Program-made: the position numbers and the translations under genes
The notes under the pieces: generated by a model
Told to the model about the DNA's origin: nothing
Database searches by the model: none
What the model saw: only the letters and a program-made list of their open reading frames with translations
Assembly (NCBI GenBank): GCA_038110535.1
Contig: JAYNJW010000062.1
Span: 1 to 7,508 of the forward strand
DNA from: Chordibacter sp038110535
GTDB taxonomy: Bacteria > Verrucomicrobiota > Verrucomicrobiia > Opitutales > Seribacteraceae
Direction: 5' to 3'
Length of the DNA: 7,508 bases
Shown here: piece after piece, positions 1 through 5,820 of the stretch
How the letters are laid out: each line of letters opens with the position of its first letter
Numbering within the stretch: the first letter of the stretch is position 1

Positions 1-1449
1 GAGCCATTCGGTATATCGATAGTTTTTGAAACGGATGCTGTGTCCCATCACCTTATGGGCCGGATACGAACTGTACGCGTCGAGGCGATGCCCGGATTCC
101 GGTTCCTCGAGAAGTCCTCGGAAGCTTCTGCCCTGACAATGAGTCGGAATCGGAATTCCAGCTAAATCGCAAAGAGTGGGATAGAGATCGATCAGTTCAA
201 CCAAGCGGGAAGTACTCTTTCCTCCTTCTACCCGCGGGTCTCGAATAATGAGCGGTACCCTTGTGTCGCACTCGAAATTCGTATGCTTGCACCAACTGGA
301 ATGGTCCCCTAGCTTCCAGCCATGATCTCCCCATAGGACGACCACCGTATTTTCGGTCAAGCCCGATTCTTCCAGACCTCGCAGGATCTTGCCGATGCAA
401 GCGTCGACGTAACTGGTGGCCGCGGCATATCCATGCAGCAGTCGTCGATTTGTCTCCTGGGAAAAGTCCCCGGGCCCCGACCCTTCAAAGTCACTGTATT
501 TACTCATTTCAGAGGCGTTTGGGTTGGCTGCATGAATCGGGTATCCGGGGGGTATGCCTGAATTGGAGGGCATGCGGAAGTCTTTTCGATTGTAGAGATC
601 CCAGTATTTTTTCGGAGCCACGAAAGGCAGGTGGGGTTTTGCCATGCCGACCGCGAGGAAAAAAGGCTGTTGTCTTTGCTTTTGTGAAAGCTCGCGAATC
701 AAGGCAACTGCCTTGGCCGCCCGCTTTCCATCGAGGTAGGCGTCGTCCGGCGCATCGGCGCTTTCCGTCATTGGTCCCTTGGGTGGGTCGTGACGATCGC
801 CCACCTTGGCTTCCGCCGCGGCTTTGGCAAGAAGTTTCAGGTTTTCTTTTTTCAAATAGTGCCCATGTGATCCTAGCTCGATCCAGCGACTCCAATGGTT
901 CGGATCGACCCCCGGCCCGGAAGTTCCGTGATAAATCTTGCCCATCCCGATGGTTTCGTACCCTTGCTCCTTGAAGTGTTGATTAAGAGTAAGCAGGGAA
1001 GGGTGCCTGCGTCTCCATCCCGAGACGTGAAAAGTTTGCTCTTTGGTAAAGGTGGGGTAGAGCCCGCCCATGACCGATAGTCTGGATGCGCCGCAAACCG
1101 CCTGCTGGCAGTAAGCCCGCTGAAAAGTCATGCCTTTGGAGGCAAGCCTGTCCATGTGCGGAGTCTTGACCTTCGATCCGTAGACGCCGAGTTCGGGTCT
1201 TAGATCATCGATGACCAGAAACAAAAAGTTTGGAGGTTTTCCCGTGGCCGGAGTTGACGAAGAACCACTTGGGATCCGTGAGTTTTCCGATTGCCCGGAC
1301 CTGAGTTGGAGCTGAGAGTTTCCCGCCTTATGTAACTCTTGGCTGAATCCCGTCTTTCCCAAGAGGGCGAAGAGGAGAAACCAAAAACAGGGCAGAAGAT
1401 CAAGAGCCGGCGCCCTGGTCTTTTTTCTGGACGAATTCAAGGAGAGCAT
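1..1449 (-). CDS. Iduronate-2-sulfatase-like secreted sulfatase, C-terminus cut by window edge
   Basis: The frame is open without interruption from ATG at 1449 to base 1 (483 residues seen), and the stop lies outside the window. Residues 8-12 are basic and about 13-31 are hydrophobic, which gives an export signal. A Ser/Gln-rich linker (about 37-70) precedes the alkaline-phosphatase-fold sulfatase domain. Metal-binding and active-site residues are visible: D81-D82 in LVIDDL, the nucleophile C119 in CGASR (converted to formylglycine in this family), K171 and H174 in GMGKIYH, K271-P-H273, D375-H376 in WGDHGW, and K388-H389. The WGDHGW and CKHTNFE segments are typical of the iduronate-2-sulfatase branch. 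The family predicts hydrolysis of sulfate esters on glycans in the periplasm or outside; the actual substrate cannot be read. An in-frame stop at 1513-1515 bounds the start, and I see no Shine-Dalgarno sequence. About 40-60 residues are probably missing. The gene is divergent from the HAD gene. Confidence 0.95.
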   Translation of the reverse strand, partial: MLSLNSSRKKTRAPALDLLPCFWFLLFALLGKTGFSQELHKAGNSQLQLRSGQSENSRIPSGSSSTPATGKPPNFLFLVIDDLRPELGVYGSKVKTPHMDRLASKGMTFQRAYCQQAVCGASRLSVMGGLYPTFTKEQTFHVSGWRRRHPSLLTLNQHFKEQGYETIGMGKIYHGTSGPGVDPNHWSRWIELGSHGHYLKKENLKLLAKAAAEAKVGDRHDPPKGPMTESADAPDDAYLDGKRAAKAVALIRELSQKQRQQPFFLAVGMAKPHLPFVAPKKYWDLYNRKDFRMPSNSGIPPGYPIHAANPNASEMSKYSDFEGSGPGDFSQETNRRLLHGYAAATSYVDACIGKILRGLEESGLTENTVVVLWGDHGWKLGDHSSWCKHTNFECDTRVPLIIRDPRVEGGKSTSRLVELIDLYPTLCDLAGIPIPTHCQGRSFRGLLEEPESGHRLDAYSSYPAHKVMGHSIRFKNYRYTEWL

Positions 1450-1641
1450 GTGCGGACTGTGAACTTGGACGCGTAAGGGGGGTGAAATTCTCTGTTCCTC
1501 CAGTGTTTCATCTTACTTTAAGCGCTTGCAAGACTTTTTGTGAAAGCTTTGGATGGTCTTTCCAATCTTTTTGGACTTCAGTACGGAGTCTTGTCTCTAA
1601 TCTTTAATTTTTTTGGATCATTTTGTCAGTAACGCGGTGCG
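1450..1641. promoter_or_regulatory. Divergent intergenic region between sulfatase and HAD genes
   Basis: This 192-bp stretch separates two divergently transcribed genes, so it must hold both promoters. For the plus-strand gene, TTGGAC at 1571-1576 and TCTAAT at 1596-1601 could serve as -35 and -10 boxes, but their 19-bp spacing is long. For the minus-strand sulfatase, TAAGAT (1515 down to 1510) is a possible -10 box without a good -35. The region is AT-rich from about 1530 to 1625. No open frame here looks like a gene. The promoter calls are weak and made by eye. Confidence 0.4.
1517..1530. promoter_or_regulatory. LacI-family-operator-like palindrome
   Basis: The 14-mer TTTAAGCGCTTGCA is an imperfect inverted repeat centred on the CG step between 1523 and 1524, with a perfect 8-bp core, AAGCGCTT. 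LacI/GalR-family regulators typically bind palindromes with a central CG flanked by AANC/GNTT-like half sites. It lies immediately upstream of the possible minus-strand -10 box, where a bound repressor could block the sulfatase promoter. No LacI-type gene is in the window, so the regulator is inferred from the site's form only. Confidence 0.4.
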
Positions 1642-2331
1642 GTGAAAATAATGGAGAATAAGCTCAAGGGCGTCGTTTTCGACATGGACGGAGTGATCAT
1701 CGAAAGTGAGTTTACTCATTACACTGCCATTTGTGAGGCTATGGGAGAAAAAATGGATCAAACCTATCAGACTTTTCTCAGCAAGTGCACCGGGGGAGAC
1801 GAACGCTTTGCCATGGGGCGTCTGGCTGAACTTTCCGGGATTGCATATGATGAGGATCTCTTTCTGCAATGGTCCGAGCAAAAGGCAAAATCCTATCGTA
1901 GATTAGTCGGGGAAACCGCCAAGCCCATGCCAGGGGCCGTGGACTTGGTGTTGTCGGCGGCTGAGGAGTTTGCGATCGCTCTGGCTACGGGATCAAGAAG
2001 ATCGGACGTAGATGCCGCCTTTGAGGTTTTGGAGACAGGCAAACTCAAGGGAATCTTCTCCGCCATCGTGACCAGCGACGACGTCGCCAAGCCCAAGCCC
2101 GATCCGGCAACCTATGCCAAGGCGGTGGCAGCTCTCGGGGTTCCGGCAACCCATTGTCTCGCCATAGAGGACTCGCCCAACGGCATTGCCTCGGCCAAGG
2201 GCGCGGGGTTGCGGGTTCTTGGGATTGCCACGATTCATGGAATCGAGTCATTATCGCAGGCGGACTGGGTGAGGAACTCGTTGGCGGATCTGCAGATCGA
2301 GGATTTGCTTGAAATGTTTGAGCGAAATTAG
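1642..2331 (+). CDS. HAD-superfamily hydrolase, beta-phosphoglucomutase/sugar-phosphatase-like
   Basis: This 229-residue cytoplasmic protein has all four HAD motifs. Motif I is FDMDGVI, with nucleophile D14 and acid/base D16. Motif II is ALATGS (T116, S118). Motif III is the lysine of KPKPDP (K150), and motif IV is IEDSPNG (E176, D177). The helical cap inserted after motif I (about residues 20-90) and the length match the beta-phosphoglucomutase/phosphoglycolate phosphatase subfamily. Known members hydrolyse small sugar phosphates or isomerise beta-glucose-1-phosphate; I cannot tell which applies here. The frame begins with GTG at 1642, but ATG at 1651 (M4) is the likelier start, since GGTG at 1641-1644 could act as a weak ribosome site for it. 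The gene stands alone on the plus strand, divergent from a sulfatase and ending 3 bp from a convergent gene. A role in processing sugars released nearby is inference. Confidence 0.9.
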   Translation: MKIMENKLKGVVFDMDGVIIESEFTHYTAICEAMGEKMDQTYQTFLSKCTGGDERFAMGRLAELSGIAYDEDLFLQWSEQKAKSYRRLVGETAKPMPGAVDLVLSAAEEFAIALATGSRRSDVDAAFEVLETGKLKGIFSAIVTSDDVAKPKPDPATYAKAVAALGVPATHCLAIEDSPNGIASAKGAGLRVLGIATIHGIESLSQADWVRNSLADLQIEDLLEMFERN

Positions 2332-2334
2332 GTT

Positions 2335-3846
2335 TCAGTCGTATTGTTTTTTCAAGCGATTAAGCGTGTACCACGCGAGGTGATTGACCAATGATTCTCC
2401 GTTCCGGTTTCGAATTTTCCGAAAGTTCAGTTTATAAACGCGTTTTTTTTCTAAATCCATTTCAAGAAGTACGGTTTTAGCGTCTTCGGACACCGAGGTT
2501 TTTCTCGGTATCAGTTTTAGGGTTCCAACTTTCTGGGAACCGTATTTGGGATGATAATGGTATCCCCAGTGTTCAATGGGAAAGTTATTGGGATCTTCAG
2601 CAAGTTTAAGGGCAACCGGTTTTGTAAAGGAGACCCGAAAACCGTTCGGCTCAAGTTTAACGTCGTGAATCGAATAAGGAAGTGTCTTCCCATCCCATCT
2701 GACTTGCTGAAGTCCATATTCCTTGCCACCGGCGGAAAGCCAACCTCGGCCCGTCTGGCCGACCCAAAGAGTTCCTTCTCCGTCAAAGACGTGACGAATG
2801 CAGCCGGTTTGCAAATGATTGATGAAATCAAAGATCACGCCCTGATATTCGCCGCGCACCTTGTCGAGGGATACCCTCATGATATTGGAGCGACTCTGGT
2901 CGCCGATGAACATTTGCCCCGTAAAAGGACCAAATTTCCCACCGGTGTAATCGAAGATGGGTTCTCCGGGGGAATTGGCCAGTTCTCCATGAGGAATCCA
3001 AACGGCCGGCCGACTCCATCGCTTTTCATATTCCTCGATGGGTATTTTGTTGAGATCCTTTCCTTTGAACTCGGGATGATCCATCAATGAAGAGGGGTGG
3101 CCGTGAAATCTGTCTTTCACAATGTGATGGAGTGAACTCGATGCTCCCCAATCACCCTGATTGTCGGTAAAGAATAATTCGTCATCCTTATTGATGCCGA
3201 TACCTGCTGGTGACCTCATGCCCGAAGCGAAGGGAATGAACTTACCATCCGTCGTGACCTGAAATCCCCACCCACGATACTTAGCTGCCCTTCCCATTTT
3301 CCCCTCGGAGGCAGGATATCCTTCGGTCCATACTCGTCCGATATTCCATTTCTGACTTCTCGCCCAACCCGGCCATGATAATGAGGTGTTTAGGGTTCCG
3401 TAGAAGTTGCCTTTACGGTCACGAACCAGACCAAAGGCATATTCATGATAATTATCGGTAACCCCCCAGCTGGCATTGAAGGTTTTGTAAAGATCGGCGG
3501 TCCCGTCCATGTCGCTGTCAATCAGTTGAGTGATCTCAGGACGTTGAATTACAAAGACGTCGCTGCTTTTAGGATCAATCCAAATGCCAAGAGCCTCGTG
3601 TAATCCATCGGCAAAACGGGACCATTCCCTACCCTTGGTCTCATATCGCCAGACGTCTCCTTCGCGCGTGCAAATGAACAAGTCTCCATTTGGGGCGAAT
3701 TCCATACCTCCGACACCAAAGTATTCGTCTGGCGGGGTATCAATTGTCTCCACATGATATCCCTCTGGAATGCAGTTTGGCGTTTGCTGTCCGATTAGAA
3801 GACAGTTTGCGGATAAAATCCCCAAAGCCAGCCATTTTGTTTTCAC
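2335..3846 (-). CDS. Secreted beta-propeller dehydrogenase-like protein (PVC-type sugar/sorbosone dehydrogenase relative)
   Basis: This 503-residue protein has an N-terminal export signal (about residues 1-20; no lipobox at C15). Six-bladed-propeller-like repeats follow, with blade phrases such as GGMEFAPNGDLFICTREG (about 47-64), SGMRSPAGIGINKDDELFFT (208-227) and FDGEGTLWVGQTGRGW (354-369). An EF-hand-like calcium loop, DSDMDGTAD, covers residues 110-118. From about 392 to the end there is a small beta-rich domain, probably Ig-like. The propeller resembles the soluble glucose/sorbosone dehydrogenase group and the putative membrane-bound dehydrogenases common in Planctomycetes and Verrucomicrobia; redox activity here is unproven. 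No CxxCH heme motif is present. The start is GTG, overlapping the TGA of the upstream azurin gene (GTGA); AAGGA about 11 nt upstream may be its ribosome site. GTG is chosen because it alone includes the signal peptide. Co-expression suggests the azurin-like protein is its partner. Confidence 0.85.
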   Translation of the reverse strand: MKTKWLALGILSANCLLIGQQTPNCIPEGYHVETIDTPPDEYFGVGGMEFAPNGDLFICTREGDVWRYETKGREWSRFADGLHEALGIWIDPKSSDVFVIQRPEITQLIDSDMDGTADLYKTFNASWGVTDNYHEYAFGLVRDRKGNFYGTLNTSLSWPGWARSQKWNIGRVWTEGYPASEGKMGRAAKYRGWGFQVTTDGKFIPFASGMRSPAGIGINKDDELFFTDNQGDWGASSSLHHIVKDRFHGHPSSLMDHPEFKGKDLNKIPIEEYEKRWSRPAVWIPHGELANSPGEPIFDYTGGKFGPFTGQMFIGDQSRSNIMRVSLDKVRGEYQGVIFDFINHLQTGCIRHVFDGEGTLWVGQTGRGWLSAGGKEYGLQQVRWDGKTLPYSIHDVKLEPNGFRVSFTKPVALKLAEDPNNFPIEHWGYHYHPKYGSQKVGTLKLIPRKTSVSEDAKTVLLEMDLEKKRVYKLNFRKIRNRNGESLVNHLAWYTLNRLKKQYD

Positions 3847-4922
3847 AGTTCCGGGGATCCTTCTTGCCCTTTGTCGAGGCTTGTCAAGCTGACGACGAAG
3901 TTAGCCGAGTCCTTGGCATGAACACGGAGCGTTCCCTTTTCCCTTTTGCCGGCGGTGGTGGAGGAAAGTTGGACTTTTTCGGGATCAAAGAGGAAAAAAA
4001 CGTCGTCTTTTTGTTTGGCCACTTTGAAGTTATGCGTGAGTTCCTTTCCAGGGGGACTGCCAGTCGTGCTTTGTTCAATTCGTATCCCATCAACTTCATA
4101 GTAAAAAGTAGGATTTCCAGCGCGAGAATATCCCAGAAACCTGGTTTCCGGAACTTTTGTAGGATCACCGATTCGTATTGGAAACGCAGCAATGCCCGAG
4201 GCATACCTTTTTCCTATAATTGAGCACAGGCCTCCGCCTCGGCCTCTGCGATCGTTGTTGACGTTAATGAAGCCACCTTTCCATCCCATTCGGACGTTAA
4301 GCTTTTCCGCATCAAAAAGATAGCTGTAGCCACTTGGCAAACCCACTGCAATTGATCTGCCCGAGTCAACGCCGGCAAAGTGAACGCGTACTACTCGTGG
4401 TAGCGATCCGACCTGAATTGCACCATTTTTTTGCTTTTTGACAGATAGGTCCTCCGGTGAGGTCGCAGCCTTCACAAGGCTGGGGTCTTCGACTACTTTC
4501 ATAATTCCTCGCATGGAGAGGGCGTGTCCTGGAAATGTGCACACAAAAGGATAGTCACCGTTTTCATCAGGCGCGCCAAAGGACACCTTGGCCGTCTCCC
4601 CGGGTTGCACAAGGCCAATGCTCGCGATAATGGAGGGATCTTCGGGAATGAATCCCAAATCCATACCCCGTGCGCCCAAATCCAGAGCTTTTTTCGCCAA
4701 ACCGTCGATATGCTTGGAGTCGCCCTTAGCTATCAGAAGATTATGAATCATTTCATCCTGATTTTCAAAAAGAAGATTAATTTTTGCACCCTTTGGGACG
4801 ACGATGATTTCTGGATCAAAGCGTAGTTTTCCATGGAGTGTTCCGATTTTGACTTCTTCTCCCCCAACTACTTGAAAAAGTAACAGCAGAGCAGAAATTA
4901 AAAGTAGCCAGAGAGTTATCAT
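3843..4922 (-). CDS. Secreted azurin/plastocyanin-like cupredoxin with an extra C-terminal domain
   Basis: This 359-residue protein starts with a signal peptide (hydrophobic residues about 4-19). A type I copper domain covers about 24-146, with ligands H60 (in MIHN), C128, H133 and M137 in the stretch FVCTFPGHALSM. The C-x4-H-x3-M spacing equals that of azurin (C112, H117, M121), so the copper site looks intact and the protein should carry electrons in the periplasm. Residues about 165-345 form a second, beta-rich domain containing SIAVGLPSGYSYLFDAEKL and a GRGGG stretch. From memory, similar sequence occurs in large cytochrome or propeller proteins of PVC bacteria, but I cannot assign a function. 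ATG at 4922 fits the signal peptide; no Shine-Dalgarno sequence is visible. Its stop overlaps the GTG of the propeller gene by 4 bp, which suggests translational coupling and joint function. The 191 bp upstream probably contains its promoter. Confidence 0.88.
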   Translation of the reverse strand: MITLWLLLISALLLLFQVVGGEEVKIGTLHGKLRFDPEIIVVPKGAKINLLFENQDEMIHNLLIAKGDSKHIDGLAKKALDLGARGMDLGFIPEDPSIIASIGLVQPGETAKVSFGAPDENGDYPFVCTFPGHALSMRGIMKVVEDPSLVKAATSPEDLSVKKQKNGAIQVGSLPRVVRVHFAGVDSGRSIAVGLPSGYSYLFDAEKLNVRMGWKGGFINVNNDRRGRGGGLCSIIGKRYASGIAAFPIRIGDPTKVPETRFLGYSRAGNPTFYYEVDGIRIEQSTTGSPPGKELTHNFKVAKQKDDVFFLFDPEKVQLSSTTAGKREKGTLRVHAKDSANFVVSLTSLDKGQEGSPEL

Positions 4923-5113
4923 GAATAGGTTTTACATTGATATCTTGGGAAAGAAAAATGAAAAAAGATTATGCCATGCCCCTCTATTTTCTGAGGAATT
5001 CGCATTCATAATAACCTATCCCGTCTCCGAATCGCTCCGTTCCACTCGGAATGGCATGACCAAGGACAATCTTTCGGATAAATTCCTTTGGTTCTGATTT
5101 GAATTGGACAGCT
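4923..5113. other. Intergenic region upstream of the azurin-propeller pair
   Basis: This 191-bp non-coding stretch lies between the azurin gene and the small membrane protein gene, both on the minus strand. It is the longest gap inside the minus-strand block, so the azurin-propeller pair may have its own promoter here. An imperfect inverted repeat (CCAAGGA near 5060 with TCCTTTGG near 5085, one base bulged) could form a weak hairpin. I see no clear -35/-10 pair, terminator with a T-run, or RNA gene. Confidence 0.35.
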
Positions 5114-5371
5114 CTAGGAAGCAGGTGCAATGGATAGATAATGCAGAGCCAGGTAACCCGGTATTTCCAGAATCAGTAAAACGATGGCGGTCTTGCCCAG
5201 TACGGTTTTCCGGCTGAGAACTGCAGTGACAGTAGATACAGCAAGTAGGGGGAACCAGGCAAAGACTCCAAAGGGAATGGCACCGATTACACATCCCCAG
5301 CTAAGCACCGCAGTGGCAAGGGCAATGATTCCACGCTTCTCGGTCTTTTGATCTTTTTCTTCTTCACTCAT
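5114..5371 (-). CDS. Small hydrophobic membrane protein, paralogue of the adjacent upstream gene
   Basis: This 85-residue protein has a short, highly charged N-terminus (EEEKDQKTEKR, residues 3-13). Hydrophobic segments follow at about 14-36, 38-53 and 59-80, divided by a basic turn (SRKTVLGK), so it probably spans the inner membrane two or three times. It aligns end to end with the next gene upstream (5465-5713): by hand about 46 identities with one 3-residue gap, including the shared stretches CVxGAIPF, PGYL and the APA near the end. The match shows that the frame is real and that ATG at 5371 is a conserved start. The fold loosely recalls small DUF4190-type membrane proteins, but I do not recognise the family. 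No Shine-Dalgarno sequence is visible. An in-frame TAA lies six codons upstream of the ATG. The function is unknown. Confidence 0.75.
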   Translation of the reverse strand: MSEEEKDQKTEKRGIIALATAVLSWGCVIGAIPFGVFAWFPLLAVSTVTAVLSRKTVLGKTAIVLLILEIPGYLALHYLSIAPAS

Positions 5372-5464
5372 GGCTAATTGGGATGGGAGTTACAGGAACA
5401 GTCTCTTCAGTTCAATGTGTGACTGTCGGGTGCACATTTATAAAATTTATTGCGGTAGAATGTA

Positions 5465-5713
5465 TCAGAGTGCAGGTGCCAAGGATGCGTAATTTATAAC
5501 AAGATACCCGGGGGCTAACAAAACTAACAATGCCATGGCCATCTTGCTTAATATATTTTTCAAACTAAGCATTACGGCAATCGTAGACACGGGGAGTAAA
5601 TAGATGAATTCAAAGGGAATGGCGCCGAGTACGCATAACCAGCATAGTCCGGCAGTGGTAATGGCGATGATTCCAAGTATCTCAGTCTTTTTATCCTTTT
5701 TTTCTTCGTTCAT
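5465..5713 (-). CDS. Small hydrophobic membrane protein, tandem paralogue
   Basis: This protein has 82 residues when started at the ATG at 5713. The frame also contains an ATG at 5740 that would add nine residues (MDERPAQLN). I prefer 5713 because it aligns exactly with the start of the paralogue at 5114-5371 and gives the same charged head (NEEKKDKKTE). The body is almost entirely hydrophobic, with segments at about 13-33, 35-50 and 56-77 and a lysine-containing turn (SLKNILSK), so it should sit in the inner membrane with two or three spans. It lies 80-107 bp downstream of a sulfatase and 93 bp upstream of its paralogue, all on one strand. No catalytic motif is visible and I do not recognise the family. 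The DNA looks more AT-rich than the neighbouring sulfatase gene. Confidence 0.75.
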   Translation of the reverse strand: MNEEKKDKKTEILGIIAITTAGLCWLCVLGAIPFEFIYLLPVSTIAVMLSLKNILSKMAMALLVLLAPGYLVINYASLAPAL

Positions 5714-5761
5714 ATTGAGTTGGGCTGGGCGTTCATCCAAAAATCATTTCGCCTTCTATTG

Positions 5762-5803
5762 GCTAAGTCAACTCATCAAAGGGGAGCAGGTGAGTCAGTT
5801 AGC
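5762..5803. other. Imperfect inverted repeat downstream of the sulfatase gene
   Basis: GCTAA (5762-5766) pairs with TTAGC (5799-5803), and ACTCA (5771-5775) pairs with TGAGT (5791-5795). The two 5-bp helices are separated by a small internal loop and closed by a 15-nt loop. It lies in the 107-bp gap after the sulfatase stop and before the small membrane protein start. There is no T-run directly after it on the minus strand, so a classical terminator is unlikely; chance is possible. Confidence 0.2.
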
Positions 5804-5820
5804 AAGCAAGGTAGTTCTTT

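Noticed and set aside
261..974. Plus-strand open frame of 237 codons at the left end
   Set aside because: It is antisense to the sulfatase, whose frame is unbroken with all catalytic motifs. The predicted peptide is rich in Arg, Pro and Ser with no recognisable domain, as expected of a shadow frame.
1..1449. Possible frameshifted or decayed sulfatase, since no closed frame covers the region
   Set aside because: I translated the complementary strand codon by codon from 1449 to 1 and met no stop or frame change; the gene simply runs off the window.
2551..3090. Plus-strand open frame of 179 codons
   Set aside because: It lies wholly inside the propeller gene on the opposite strand, has no domain or signal, and reflects codon bias of the real gene.
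3690..4223. Plus-strand open frame of 177 codons spanning the azurin/propeller overlap
   Set aside because: It is antisense to two well-supported coding regions and its peptide shows no conserved motif.
4955..4985. Possible sigma-54 promoter (TGGCATAAT on the minus strand) before the azurin gene
   Set aside because: The -24-like TGG is present, but the GC of the -12 element is missing at the required spacing.
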